Assembly (NCBI GenBank): GCA_019075905.1
Contig: JAGXAM010000007.1
Location: forward strand, 1-64,000
Length of the DNA: 64,000 nt
Direction: 5' to 3'
Origin: Hyphomicrobiales bacterium
GTDB lineage: Bacteria; Pseudomonadota; Alphaproteobacteria; Rhizobiales; Beijerinckiaceae
The notes under the pieces were generated by a model. That model searched no databases, was not told where the DNA came from, and saw only the letters and a list, made by a program, of their open reading frames with translations. Numbering within the stretch: the stretch's first letter is position 1; each line of letters opens with the position of its first letter. Both the position numbers and the translations under genes were made by a program. Positions 47,242-56,087 of the stretch are shown here, in pieces.

Positions 47242-47682
47242 ATGGCGCTTGATACCGATATCGAGATTCTGCGTACCATTCCGCTGTTCGCCGCGCTCAG
47301 CCCCGATGCCTTGCGTCTGCTGGTATTCTCGTCGGAAAAATCGATGGTCGCCGATGGCAACACTATTTGCGGCAATGCGCCGCTCGATGGCGCGCTGGTG
47401 GTGATGAGCGGCGCCGCCAGCATCGCGGCCCCCAGGGGTTCGCTGCGCCCGGCGCAGGACTTTGTTGCACCGCTCCTGCTCGGTGCCACCAGCCTTGTCG
47501 TGGCCGATGCGCAGGTGCCGCGCGCCACGGCGGTCGGCAAGGTCGGGCTGATGCGGATATCGCGCGCGCTGTTTCGCCGCATCCTCGATGAATACCCCGA
47601 TGACGCGATGAAACTGCGCGACGCCCTAACGGCAGATTTGGCATCTTTTACCGGCGATCTCGCCCGCCACGCCCGAAACTGA
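47242..47682 (+). CDS. Cyclic nucleotide-binding-domain protein without DNA-binding domain
   Basis: The product is 146 aa. It begins like a Crp/PKA-R beta barrel (LRTIPLFAALSPDALRLLVFSSE), and has ALVVMSGAASI and a final helix region SRALFRRILDEYPD. The phosphate-binding cassette is degenerate. It lacks any C-terminal HTH, so it is probably a signalling partner of the response regulator before it. Function is unknown. Confidence 0.75.
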   Translation: MALDTDIEILRTIPLFAALSPDALRLLVFSSEKSMVADGNTICGNAPLDGALVVMSGAASIAAPRGSLRPAQDFVAPLLLGATSLVVADAQVPRATAVGKVGLMRISRALFRRILDEYPDDAMKLRDALTADLASFTGDLARHARN

Positions 47683-47691
47683 GCGCTGCCT

Positions 47692-48501
47692 TCAGGCGGC
47701 GGCGATCTGCACCATGACCGGCACGTGATCGGAGGGACGCTCCCAGCCGCGCGCTGCCCGCAACACATCCATGGACTGCAACCGTGGCGCCAGCGACGGG
47801 CTGAGCCAGACATGATCAAGCCTGCGGCCCTTGTCGGCGACATCCCAGTCGGGCGAACGATACGACCACCAGGTGTAAAGCTTGCGGTCATCGGGGACAT
47901 GCGCCCGCAAGGCGTCAAACCAGACCCCGGCATTTTGCACTTTCTTCAGCGCCTCGACCTCGACCGCGGTGTGGCTGACGACATTGACCAGCGCCTTGTG
48001 GCTCCAGACATCATGCTCCAACGGCGCAATGTTGAGATCACCGACCAGCAGGGCATGGTCGCGCGCCGCCGCATCAACATCAAACCAGGCCCGCATTTCC
48101 TCCAGAAATGACAGCTTGTGGGCAAATTTCGGGTTAACCACCGGATCCGGCTCATCACCGCCTGCTGGCACATAAAAATTATGCAGCCGCAGCATCCGGA
48201 CGCCGTCGGCAATTTCCGCGCTGATATGGCGGGCATCGCCGATGCTGCAAAAGCCGCGCGCCTGCACGCCGCTCAGCGGCAGCCGCGAAATCAGGGCGAC
48301 GCCGTGATAGCCCTTCTGTCCGTTCTTGGCGATATGGCCATAGCCGGCCTTCTCGAAGTCGCGCGACGGAAACGCATCGTCAGGGCATTTGGTCTCCTGC
48401 AGGCACAGCACATCGGGCTGGTAATCCTCAAGATAGCGCAGAACCAGCGGCAGGCGCAGGCGCACCGAATTGATGTTCCACGTGGCGATTTTGAGTGACA
48501 A
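47692..48501 (-). CDS. xthA: Exodeoxyribonuclease III
   Basis: The product is 269 aa from TTG 48501; the start LSLKIATWNINSVR matches the family, and no ATG is close. It has the AP-endonuclease marks CLQETKCPD, GYHGVALISR, LHNFYVPAGGDEPD, VGDLNIAPLEHDVW, and the last DHVPVMVQI. It repairs abasic sites and trims 3' ends. It converges with the cNMP gene by 9 bases. Confidence 0.93.
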   Translation of the reverse strand: MSLKIATWNINSVRLRLPLVLRYLEDYQPDVLCLQETKCPDDAFPSRDFEKAGYGHIAKNGQKGYHGVALISRLPLSGVQARGFCSIGDARHISAEIADGVRMLRLHNFYVPAGGDEPDPVVNPKFAHKLSFLEEMRAWFDVDAAARDHALLVGDLNIAPLEHDVWSHKALVNVVSHTAVEVEALKKVQNAGVWFDALRAHVPDDRKLYTWWSYRSPDWDVADKGRRLDHVWLSPSLAPRLQSMDVLRAARGWERPSDHVPVMVQIAAA

Positions 48502-48672
48502 GATCAGGCATCCAGCGGCGGGGCTACCGCAGATTTGCCCGAATTTGCCATGAACCACAAGCCAGAGCCGGTAATTTTCATGTTCACCGGTCAGACACCG
48601 GGCCGCGCGCCGCCGGGGCCGGCGCCGGCAAAAATTGCTTGCCCCGCGACGCTTGCCCGCTGTATAGGAAGC

Positions 48673-48770
48673 GCGGGAGGTTGGCCGTGGACGTTCCACT
48701 CGCCAACCGGGTCAGATCCGGAAGGAAGCAGCCCTAACGAGACCGGGCGGGTCTCGCGTCAGCCTCCTGC
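48673..48770 (+). ncRNA. ffs: Signal recognition particle RNA (4.5S, small bacterial type)
   Basis: The conserved tetraloop region GGAAGGAAGCAGCC (48719-48732) is present, preceded by GGGTCAGATCC. The outer ends pair: GGAGG (48676-48680) with CCTCC (48763-48767). The RNA is about 98 nt, and it lies directly before dnaX, as is usual in alphaproteobacteria. It guides Ffh to membrane protein signal sequences. Ends are set by pairing and may be off by a few bases. Confidence 0.93.
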
Positions 48771-48824
48771 TATCGCGGCGCAGCCAGGCTTTCAGCCAGC
48801 CCTTCCACATCAACGAAGTGTGCG

Positions 48825-50591
48825 ATGAACGACGAAACCGCACCATTTGGGGCCGGGCCTGCCGCAGCGGCCCCCTATCTCGTGCTGGCACGCAAATATC
48901 GCCCGTCCAATTTTGATGACCTCATCGGCCAGGAACCGATGGTGCGCACCCTGACCAATGCCTTCGCGCTCAACCGGATTCATCAGGCCTATATCCTCAC
49001 TGGCGTGCGCGGCGTCGGCAAGACCACCACCGCGCGAATTCTGGCGCGGGCTTTCAATTACGAGGTGCCGGGTGGTGCCGATCGCCCCAGTATCGTGATG
49101 CCGGAGCTTGGTCGTCATTGTCAGGCCATCATCGAAAGCCGCCACATTGATGTGATCGAGATGGATGCCGCCTCGCATACCGGCATTGATGACGTCCGCG
49201 AGATCATCGAGAGCGCTCGCTACCGCCCGACCATGGCCCGCTCGAAGATTTTCATCATCGACGAAGTGCACATGCTCTCCAAGGCCGCCTTCAACGGCCT
49301 GCTCAAGACGCTGGAAGAGCCGCCCGAACACGTGAAATTTCTGTTCGCCACCACCGAGATCGAAAAAGTGCCGGTTACCGTGCGCTCGCGCTGCCAGCGC
49401 TTCGATCTGCGCCGCATCGAGCCTGAGCGCATGGTGGCGCACCTGGCCGGCATATGCCGCAAGGAAGACGTGACCATTGCGCCTGATGCGCTGGGGTTAA
49501 TCGCGCGTGCTGCCGAAGGCTCGGTGCGCGATGCTCTTTCGCTGCTGGATCAGGCGATTGCGCAAGGCGGCCGCAACAGCGCTATCGACGCCGGTCTGGT
49601 GCAGACCATGCTCGGCCTCGCCGACCGGGCGCGGATCATCGACATGTTCGAGGCCCTGCTCGCCGGGCGCATCGCCGAGGCGCTGGGCATTTTGCGCAGC
49701 TTGCACGATAGCGGTGCCGACCCGCTGCATGTGCTCACCGAACTTGCCGAATTCGTCCATCTGGTGACACGCCTGAAACTTGTGCCCGAGGCCGCCAAGG
49801 ACGCTATCCTCACCCCCGATGAGCGCGATCGCGGCCAGGCAGCGGCATCCAGCCTGAGCCTTGCCGTGCTGGTGCGCAGCTGGCAGATCCTGCTGAAAGG
49901 CATCGACGAGACCCGCGGTGCCGCCCGCCCGCTCGCCTGCGCCGAAATGGTGCTGGTGCGCCTCGGCTATGCTGCCGATTTGCCCTCACCCGACGAAGCT
50001 TTGCGGCGTTTGACCGAGGGCACCACCCGCACCCCCATGCCGAATCCCTCCGGAGGCGGTGGCGGCAATGGCGGTGCTCGCGCAATGGGTGCGGCGAGCC
50101 CGATGGCGCGCGTGGCCCAGGTCGAAGCCGGGCCGGAGCGGCATTTTGCCAGCTTCGCCGATGTCGTGGCCGAAGCCGGGCGGGCGCGCGACATCCGGCT
50201 GAAAACCGCCCTCGAAACCAGCGTGAAGCTGGTACGCTTCGAACAGGGGCGAATCGAATTCGAGCCCGGGCCCCAGGCCGCACCGGATCTCGCCCAGACG
50301 CTGATGGCGCGCCTGACGCAATGGACCGGCCAGCGCTGGATGGTGAGCCTCTCCAAGACCGGCGGCGCACCGACCTTGCGTGAACAGGTCGAAGCGCGCG
50401 AGGCCCGCAAGGCGCAGGAAGGCTCCGGCGAGCCCCTGGTGCAGCGGCTGCTGGAACGCTTTCCCGGTGCCAAAATCATTGCCGTGCGCGGCGCCGGCGA
50501 GGCCCCGGGTGATGCACCCTCCGGCGCCCCCCTTCCCGGCGGCGATGAAATCGCCTATGCCGATGACCTCACCAACACGGATGATGACTAA
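48825..50591 (+). CDS. dnaX: DNA polymerase III subunits gamma and tau
   Basis: The product is 588 aa. Walker A GVRGVGKTTTARI, Walker B in IFIIDEVHML, and the sensor SRCQRFDLRR are present. The alphaproteobacterial MPELGRHCQAIIESRHIDVIEMDAASHTG region is complete, but the zinc ligand cysteines of enterobacterial DnaX are largely absent. It loads the sliding clamp. A Gly-rich linker (about 403-417) precedes the tau-type C terminus. It starts a three-gene unit, dnaX-ybaB-recR. Confidence 0.96.
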   Translation: MNDETAPFGAGPAAAAPYLVLARKYRPSNFDDLIGQEPMVRTLTNAFALNRIHQAYILTGVRGVGKTTTARILARAFNYEVPGGADRPSIVMPELGRHCQAIIESRHIDVIEMDAASHTGIDDVREIIESARYRPTMARSKIFIIDEVHMLSKAAFNGLLKTLEEPPEHVKFLFATTEIEKVPVTVRSRCQRFDLRRIEPERMVAHLAGICRKEDVTIAPDALGLIARAAEGSVRDALSLLDQAIAQGGRNSAIDAGLVQTMLGLADRARIIDMFEALLAGRIAEALGILRSLHDSGADPLHVLTELAEFVHLVTRLKLVPEAAKDAILTPDERDRGQAAASSLSLAVLVRSWQILLKGIDETRGAARPLACAEMVLVRLGYAADLPSPDEALRRLTEGTTRTPMPNPSGGGGGNGGARAMGAASPMARVAQVEAGPERHFASFADVVAEAGRARDIRLKTALETSVKLVRFEQGRIEFEPGPQAAPDLAQTLMARLTQWTGQRWMVSLSKTGGAPTLREQVEAREARKAQEGSGEPLVQRLLERFPGAKIIAVRGAGEAPGDAPSGAPLPGGDEIAYADDLTNTDDD

Positions 50592-50605
50592 CTCTGGAGC
50601 CGACC

Positions 50606-50929
50606 ATGGCTGATTTTATGGGCATGATGAAGCAAGCGCAAAACTTGCAGGCCAAAATGGCCGACATGCAAGCCGAACTCGAACAGGCCAAGGTCGAGGG
50701 CACGGCCGGGGGTGATGCCGTGCGCGTCACGCTTTCCGGCAAGGGCCAGATGGTCGGCGTGACCATCGATCCCGGCTTGCTCAAGCCCGATGACCGCGAG
50801 ATGCTGGAAGACCTGATCATCGCCGCCCATGAGGACGCGCGCCGCCGCATCGAGGCGCTGACTGCCGAGAAAATGCAGTCGGTCACGGCGGGGCTGAAGC
50901 TGCCGCCCGGCATGAAACTGCCGTTCTAG
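50606..50929 (+). CDS. ybaB: YbaB/EbfC family nucleoid-associated protein
   Basis: The product is 107 aa. It has [20 protein letters not shown], followed by [12 protein letters not shown] and ends with [12 protein letters not shown]. It is DNA-binding and works with RecR and DnaX in most bacteria. It is 14 bases after dnaX, and just before recR. Confidence 0.95.
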   Translation: MADFMGMMKQAQNLQAKMADMQAELEQAKVEGTAGGDAVRVTLSGKGQMVGVTIDPGLLKPDDREMLEDLIIAAHEDARRRIEALTAEKMQSVTAGLKLPPGMKLPF

Positions 50930-50939
50930 GCACGCCGCC

Positions 50940-51545
50940 TTGGCCGAACGCATCGCCGGGCAGGAAATCGAACGGCTGATCCAGCTTCTGGCGCGGTTGC
51001 CCGGCCTCGGGCCGCGCTCGGCCCGCCGCGCTGCTCTGCACCTGATCCGCAAGCGCGAGGAATTGCTGAGCCCGCTCGCCGATGCCATGGCCAAGGCCCA
51101 TGCGCATATCCGCGTCTGCAGTTGCTGCGGCAATGTCGATACCATCGATCCTTGCACAGTCTGCGCCGACCCGCGCCGCGACCCGACCATTCTGGTCGTG
51201 GTCGAGAGCGTCGCCGATCTCTGGGCGCTGGAGCGCGCCAGCGCCATTCGTGCCGCCTATCATGTGCTTGGCGGCACCCTGTCGCCGCTCGACGGCATCG
51301 GCCCGGACCAGCTCAATCTCGCCTCATTGCCAGGCCGCCTGCGCGATTCGAGGGTGAGCGAGCTGATCATCGCCGTCAATGCCACTGTCGAGGGCCAGAC
51401 GACCGCCCATTACATTACCGATCTCGTCAGCCACCTGCCGGTGAAGGTGACGCGGCTGGCCCATGGTGTGCCGATGGGCGGCGAACTCGATTACCTCGAT
51501 GAAGGCACATTGGCGGCGGCGATGCGCCTGAGAACCGATTTTTGA
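50940..51545 (+). CDS. recR: Recombination mediator RecR
   Basis: The product is 201 aa from TTG 50940 ([24 protein letters not shown]). An HhH motif [10 protein letters not shown], a C4 zinc finger ([13 protein letters not shown]...C), and a Toprim domain with [14 protein letters not shown] are visible. It works with RecF/RecO in loading RecA at gaps. It overlaps the next gene by TTGA. Confidence 0.95.
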   Translation: MAERIAGQEIERLIQLLARLPGLGPRSARRAALHLIRKREELLSPLADAMAKAHAHIRVCSCCGNVDTIDPCTVCADPRRDPTILVVVESVADLWALERASAIRAAYHVLGGTLSPLDGIGPDQLNLASLPGRLRDSRVSELIIAVNATVEGQTTAHYITDLVSHLPVKVTRLAHGVPMGGELDYLDEGTLAAAMRLRTDF

Positions 51546-52081
51546 CGCGGCTGATCCGCAAGCTCAAGGTGCGGGCAGCACCGCGGCTGCCAGGCCAGCA
51601 CCACCGCGGGCTGGTGCTGGCGGGCGGTCTGGCAATTCCCTGCCAGCTTGGCCGCAGCAATATCGTTGCCTCAAAGCGCGAAGGCGACGGCGCGACGCCG
51701 CGCGGGCGCTACCATCTCGTCGCGGGGCTGTTTCGGCCTGATCGCCTGCCGCGACCCGCAACCCGGCTCAGTTTGCGGGCCCTGCGTCATGACGACGGCT
51801 GGTGCGACGATGCCAGCGACCGCCGCTATAACCGCGCCTTGCGGCTCCCCAGCCGCGCCGGGCACGAGGAACTCTGGCGCGGCGACGGCGTTTACGACAT
51901 CATCCTCATTACCGATCACAACCAGCGCCCGCGTCAGCGCGGGCTGGGAAGCGCGATTTTCCTGCATATCAGCCACGAACATGACGGCCCGACCGCAGGC
52001 TGCATCGCGCTGGAGCGCCAGACCCTGCGCCGCCTTCTCCCCCGCCTCGCCCAGGGCTGCCGGCTGGAGATCGAGCGCTGA
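51542..52081 (+). CDS. YkuD-domain protein (L,D-transpeptidase-like)
   Basis: The product is 179 aa from TTG 51542, which overlaps the recR stop. The catalytic motif is [18 protein letters not shown]: His near the start and Cys in the TAGC part. There is no clear signal peptide, so export or a cytoplasmic role is unsure. The nearby TPRGRYHL helps mark the YkuD fold. It may crosslink or trim peptidoglycan. It is the end of the dnaX operon. Confidence 0.82.
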   Translation: MTRLIRKLKVRAAPRLPGQHHRGLVLAGGLAIPCQLGRSNIVASKREGDGATPRGRYHLVAGLFRPDRLPRPATRLSLRALRHDDGWCDDASDRRYNRALRLPSRAGHEELWRGDGVYDIILITDHNQRPRQRGLGSAIFLHISHEHDGPTAGCIALERQTLRRLLPRLAQGCRLEIER

Positions 52082-52123
52082 GTAGGCGGCAAGCCGACAT
52101 TTATGGCGATGACCGCCCGGCCG

Positions 52124-53179
52124 TCAGGTGCGCGAAGTCAGCTTCCGGCTCGCCACGCGCGGCGGCGCTGTGCTGGCCCGCACCACGAGCCGGTGATCGA
52201 GAATCACATCGGCCTGCCGCTGATCGGGATCGGCGATCAAGGCGCCCAGCATGACCATGGCGCGCCGACCCATTTCGCGGCGCGGCTGGTTGATGGTTGA
52301 CAATGCCGGATCATAGCTTTCCGCATAGGCGATATCGTCGAAGCCCATCACCGAAAGGTCGTCAGGCACCAGCAGCCCGCGCGCCTTGGCTTCGATAATC
52401 GCACCAATGGCGATTTCATCGCTGGCCGCGAACACGGCCGTCGGCGGCGCGGCGCTGTCCAGCAGCTTTGCCATGGCGGCGCGTCCGGCATGGATGGAAA
52501 ACGCTCCCGGCTGCACCGCTTCCGGCCACATGTCGCAGCCATGGGCGAGAATGCTGTCGCGATAGCCCTGCGCCCGCTCATGCGTCAGAATATTATCGGC
52601 CGGGCCCATAATATGAGCGATGCGCCGGTGCCCCAGCGCCGCCAGATGCCCGACCGCCTCACAGCTCGCGGCCCTGTTATTGATGCCGACCATGGCAATA
52701 TCGGCACCCGGTATCCGTTCGCTGATAGCAACAACCGGGTAGCGCTGCGGTTTCAGGCGCGCGCCGTCATGCGCGCGATTGGGCACCGTGCCATTGAGCA
52801 GGATCATGCCGTCGGCACGTCTGGTATCGAGCAACCGCGCATAGGTCGCCGCCAGCTCGCTGTCGCCATGGGTGTCGCCGATCAGGATCGCCAGTCCCTG
52901 CGCCCGGGCCTGCTCCTCGATGCCTTGCAGCAAAACCGAGAAAAACGGATTGCCGATATCCGGGATCAGCACCACAATGAGGCCGCTGCTCTGGCTGCGC
53001 AACGAGCGCGCATTGACATTGATCGTGTAATTGAGCTCGCGCGCCGCCGCGATGATGCGCTGCGTGAGCGCCTCGGAAACACTGCCGGGCACCGCAAAGG
53101 CGCGACTGACTGTCGCCAGAGAAACTCTGGCCCTGAGCGCCACATCCTTCATGGTGGCGGTTGATCGTCGCGTTGGCAT
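52124..53179 (-). CDS. LacI-family transcriptional regulator
   Basis: The product is 351 aa from ATG 53179 (MPTRRSTATMKDVALRARVSLATVSRAF); the frame goes to 53281 with extra residues. The HTH and hinge (NARSLRSQSSGLIVVLIPDIGNPFF) and the sugar-binding domain are complete. It is divergent from an ABM gene and TIM-barrel gene, with two palindromes between. It likely represses that pair in the absence of a sugar-type ligand. The domain ends SRKLTSRT. Confidence 0.92.
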   Translation of the reverse strand: MPTRRSTATMKDVALRARVSLATVSRAFAVPGSVSEALTQRIIAAARELNYTINVNARSLRSQSSGLIVVLIPDIGNPFFSVLLQGIEEQARAQGLAILIGDTHGDSELAATYARLLDTRRADGMILLNGTVPNRAHDGARLKPQRYPVVAISERIPGADIAMVGINNRAASCEAVGHLAALGHRRIAHIMGPADNILTHERAQGYRDSILAHGCDMWPEAVQPGAFSIHAGRAAMAKLLDSAAPPTAVFAASDEIAIGAIIEAKARGLLVPDDLSVMGFDDIAYAESYDPALSTINQPRREMGRRAMVMLGALIADPDQRQADVILDHRLVVRASTAPPRVASRKLTSRT

Positions 53180-53216
53180 GGAAGGGTCTCGGGACCTCTC
53201 TTGCATGATTTTCATG

Positions 53217-53234
53217 GCAGCTATGCATAGTTGC
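53217..53234. promoter_or_regulatory. Second palindrome in the LacI/ABM control region
   Basis: GCAG-CTATGCATAG-TTGC: a perfect ten-base core (53221-53230) with one mismatch in the 18-bp extended palindrome. It lies 38 bp before the LacI ATG and may be a further operator or a separate regulator's site. Confidence 0.4.
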
Positions 53235-53256
53235 TTATGCAGGGTCAAACAACTCA

Positions 53257-53270
53257 TGTAAAGGTTTACA
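53257..53270. promoter_or_regulatory. LacI-family operator
   Basis: TGTAAA-GG-TTTACA is a perfect palindrome almost equal to the well-known LacI/GalR-type consensus TGTAAACGTTTACA; the centre here is GG and not CG. It lies about 78 bp from the LacI start and about 100 bp before the ABM gene, so it can control both. Confidence 0.75.
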
Positions 53271-53369
53271 GCGTCGATCATGCGGCTTCAAGCCTCCCGC
53301 AACACGGGCATGCCGGCAAAAATTCGAGCAAGGGCCGCGAGCCTTTTGCCCCAAGGGAGACAAAGACCG

Positions 53370-53678
53370 ATGAGCCACATCACCCTCACTGCCACTATGG
53401 TCGCCAGGCCCGAGACGCGCGATGAATTGCTGGCAATCCTGCTGGCCATGGTTGCGCCATCGCGCGCCGATCGCGGCTGCCTGAATTACCACCTGCATGT
53501 CGACGCCAAGGACCCTTGTGTCTTCATGTTCTACGAAAACTGGGCGAACCAGGACGATCTCGATGCCCATGGCAGCATGCCGCATCTCAAGCCAATTCGG
53601 GCCCGCGCCCATGAGCTTCTGGCCAAGCCGGTCGAGCTGAAGATCTATAAAATGCTCAGCGAAGGAGTTGGCGCATGA
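53370..53678 (+). CDS. Antibiotic biosynthesis monooxygenase (ABM/YgiN) domain protein
   Basis: The product is 102 aa from ATG 53370, with AAGGGAG upstream; a longer frame to 53280 is rejected. It has the ABM fold pattern: ITLTATMVARPETRDELLAILLAMVAPSRADRGCLNYHLH and FMFYENWANQDDLDAH. The family covers quinol and small heme-degrading monooxygenases, and also LsrG-type isomerases. It overlaps the next gene by ATGA; its role is likely in the same sugar-related path. Confidence 0.85.
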   Translation: MSHITLTATMVARPETRDELLAILLAMVAPSRADRGCLNYHLHVDAKDPCVFMFYENWANQDDLDAHGSMPHLKPIRARAHELLAKPVELKIYKMLSEGVGA

Positions 53679-54733
53679 GCGGCCAGATGAAGGGGCCCGC
53701 ATTGTTCCTGGCGCAATTTGCCGGTGATGTGGCGCCCTTTGACAGTTTTGACGCCATTTGTGGTTGGGCCGCGGCTTTAGGCTACAAGGGCGTCCAGATC
53801 CCGAGCTGGGATGCCCGCCTGTTTGATCTCGCCAGGGCCGCCACCTCGAAGGCCTATTGCGATGAGATCGCCGGCACCGCCGCGCGTCATGGCCTCGCGA
53901 TCACCGAGCTTTCCACGCATCTGCAAGGCCAGCTGGTCGCCGTCAATCCCGCCTATGATGCCGCCTTTGACGCCTTTGCCCCGGCAGAAACCCATGGCAA
54001 GCCGGCTGCACGCCAGCAATGGGCGGTGCAGCAATTGCTGATGGCCGCCAAAGCCTCGGCCCATCTCGGGCTGCGCGCCCACGCCACCTTTTCCGGTGCG
54101 CTGGCCTGGCCCTTCGTTTATCCCTGGCCGCAACGCGCACCGGGCTTGATCGATACCGCCTTTGCCGAACTTGGCCGTCGCTGGACGCCCATCCTCAACG
54201 CCTTTGACAAGGCCGGGGTTGATCTATGCTTTGAAATTCATCCCGGCGAGGATGTGTTTGACGGCACTACTTTCGAGATGTTTCTGCAGGCGGTTGGTGG
54301 CCACAGGCGCTGCAACATCCTCTATGATCCCTCGCATTTCGTGCTGCAACAGCTCGATTATCTCGCCTTCATCGATATTTACCACGAGCGGATCAAGGCC
54401 TTCCACGTCAAGGACGCCGAATTCAACCCGACTGGCCGCCAGGGGGTTTATTCCGGCTACGCGCCCTGGGTGGACCGCGCCGGGCGGTTTCGCTCGCTCG
54501 GCGATGGCCAGGTCGATTTTAGCAGCATTTTCTCCAAGCTCACCCAATATGGTTATGATTCTTGGGCGGTGCTGGAATGGGAATGCTGCCTCAAGCACCC
54601 CGAGGATGGCGCACGCGAGGGGGCTGAATTCATCAAGGCACATATGATCCGGCGGACCGCAAGGGCTTTTGACGATTTTGCCGGCGCAAAAGTCGATCAG
54701 GCCCGCATCAACCGGGCGCTGGGGATCAGCTAG
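53675..54733 (+). CDS. Sugar phosphate isomerase/epimerase (TIM barrel, AP-endonuclease 2 fold)
   Basis: The product is 352 aa, starting at the ATGA overlap. Metal-binding residues: Glu 187 in FEIHP, Asp 218 in LYDPSH, His 244 in AFHVKD, and a Glu in LEWEC (301-303). The barrel family includes inosose dehydratases, hydroxypyruvate isomerases and keto-sugar epimerases. Placed with a LacI regulator, it is probably a sugar or inositol step. No transporter is adjacent. It is followed by 251 bp with a dispersed repeat. Confidence 0.85.
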   Translation: MSGQMKGPALFLAQFAGDVAPFDSFDAICGWAAALGYKGVQIPSWDARLFDLARAATSKAYCDEIAGTAARHGLAITELSTHLQGQLVAVNPAYDAAFDAFAPAETHGKPAARQQWAVQQLLMAAKASAHLGLRAHATFSGALAWPFVYPWPQRAPGLIDTAFAELGRRWTPILNAFDKAGVDLCFEIHPGEDVFDGTTFEMFLQAVGGHRRCNILYDPSHFVLQQLDYLAFIDIYHERIKAFHVKDAEFNPTGRQGVYSGYAPWVDRAGRFRSLGDGQVDFSSIFSKLTQYGYDSWAVLEWECCLKHPEDGAREGAEFIKAHMIRRTARAFDDFAGAKVDQARINRALGIS

Positions 54734-54757
54734 CAGACAATTTCCACCCACCATCAC

Positions 54758-54792
54758 CGTCATTGCGAGGAGCGTAGCGACGAAGCAACCCA
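54758..54792. repeat. Dispersed short repeat of the GTCATTGCGAGGAGCG type
   Basis: The unit reads CGTCATTGCGAGGAGCG, TAGCGACGAAGCAACCCAG, and is close to the dispersed GTCATTGCGAGG...CGAAGCAATCC repeat found in many Proteobacteria genomes. TTGC and GCAA ends with the inner GCG/CGC can fold. It lies 25 bp after the isomerase stop, a usual intergenic site. No second copy was seen in this window. Confidence 0.75.
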
Positions 54793-54984
54793 GGGGTTCC
54801 GTGACACCTTGCGCAAAGATAGAGCCAGCCCCCTCACGTAGCTTTCCACACGCCGAAATGCCGGCGGCTGTGCGGATGAAATTTCTTGCAGCTATTGTCC
54901 AGACTTCGCAACCTTGTAAGCTTGCCGTCAGTCCAATCGGCCTAAAGCAGCGGTTTAAGCCATGCAGTCCCAATAGGCGAAGCT

Positions 54985-55425
54985 ATGCCTGACCGGCGCC
55001 AATTTTTGCTAGCAAACGCCGCCGCGGCGTCTCTGGCATTGCTGTGCCGGCTCCCTGCCCTGGCTGATGGCGATGGCGGGTCTGATGGCGATGGCGGCGG
55101 CGGTTCCGGCGCGGGCGCCTCGGGAGCCTCGGGAGCCTCGGGGGCCGCCGGCGCTGCTGGCGCGGGTGATAGTGGCGTCGATCACGACCAGGTGGAGATG
55201 GAGCAAGCCCGGAAGGCCCAGGCCGAACTTGCCGCGGTGCCGCTTTCAAGGGCCATGGGTCACGCCCTGGCAATGGTCCCGGGTCAGGTCCTCAACGTCG
55301 ATCTTTACCACCAGAAGCGCGGCCCGCTTGGCTATCACATCGTGGTGCTGTCGAAAAATGGTCGTTACGTCGATATTTATATTGATGCGGCCACAAATCA
55401 TCTGATTTCGAGGAGTTCTCGCTAA
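54985..55425 (+). CDS. Tat-exported PepSY-like protein with Gly/Ser/Ala linker
   Basis: The product is 146 aa. A leader with RRQFL (twin arginine) and ANAAAASLALLCRLPALA is followed by a 35-residue Gly/Ser/Asp/Ala linker with GAS repeats. The last about 70 residues have the PepSY-like layout, LNVDLYHQKRGPLGYHIVVL and RYVDIYIDAATNHLI. PepSY proteins beside two-component genes are often inputs or outputs of the kinase. The TAA overlaps the ATG of the next gene. Confidence 0.7.
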   Translation: MPDRRQFLLANAAAASLALLCRLPALADGDGGSDGDGGGGSGAGASGASGASGAAGAAGAGDSGVDHDQVEMEQARKAQAELAAVPLSRAMGHALAMVPGQVLNVDLYHQKRGPLGYHIVVLSKNGRYVDIYIDAATNHLISRSSR

Positions 55426-56087
55426 TGCGCATTCTTGTTGTTGAAGATGAAAAGAAGATCGCAGTTTCTATCGGCAAGGCCCTCAAGGAAGCAGGTTATC
55501 TGCCCGATCTGGTGCATGATGGTGAAGAGGCGTGGTTTCGCGCCGAGACCGAGGATTACGATGGCATCGTCCTTGATCTTGGATTGCCCAAACTCGATGG
55601 CCTGACAGTGTTGCGGCGCTTGCGTGATGCCGGAACCCAGTCGCCGATCCTGATCCTGAGCGCCAGAAGCGCATGGCGCGAACGGGTAGCAGGCATTGAT
55701 GCCGGAGCCGACGATTATCTTGCCAAGCCCTTTTATGTTGAAGAACTGGTCGCCCGACTGGGCGCCATCCTGCGGCGCAGCAATGGCGTGGCCACCCCCC
55801 TGCTATGCGCCCGCGACCTCACCATCGACACACGGCGCATGCTGGTGAGCCGCGCCGACAAGCCTATCACGCTGACATCGCTGGAATATCGCATGTTGCG
55901 CTATCTCGTTACCCACAAGGGGCGGATCGTGCCGCAGACTGAATTGCAGGATCATGTCTATGCCAGCGAGGCCGTGCCGGATTCAAATGCGCTGGAAGTG
56001 CTGATGAACCGGTTGCGCAAGAAAGTCGGGGCTGACATGGTGATGACCCGGCGGGGGCTGGGTTACATCGTCGAGGATGCTGCTTGA
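55425..56087 (+). CDS. OmpR-family response regulator
   Basis: The product is 220 aa from ATG 55425 (TAATG overlap). Receiver: acidic EDE at 7-9, phospho Asp 51 in LDLGLPKLDG, and Lys 101 in LAKPF. The C-terminal wHTH has VPDSNALEVLMNRLRKKVG. It is of the QseB/FeuP-like type. The stop overlaps the histidine kinase start (TTGA), so the three genes are one unit with the PepSY protein. Confidence 0.93.
   Translation: MRILVVEDEKKIAVSIGKALKEAGYLPDLVHDGEEAWFRAETEDYDGIVLDLGLPKLDGLTVLRRLRDAGTQSPILILSARSAWRERVAGIDAGADDYLAKPFYVEELVARLGAILRRSNGVATPLLCARDLTIDTRRMLVSRADKPITLTSLEYRMLRYLVTHKGRIVPQTELQDHVYASEAVPDSNALEVLMNRLRKKVGADMVMTRRGLGYIVEDAA

Noticed and set aside
47242-47682. Crp/Fnr-type transcription factor
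   Set aside because: The 146 residues end after the barrel and no DNA-binding helix-turn-helix follows.
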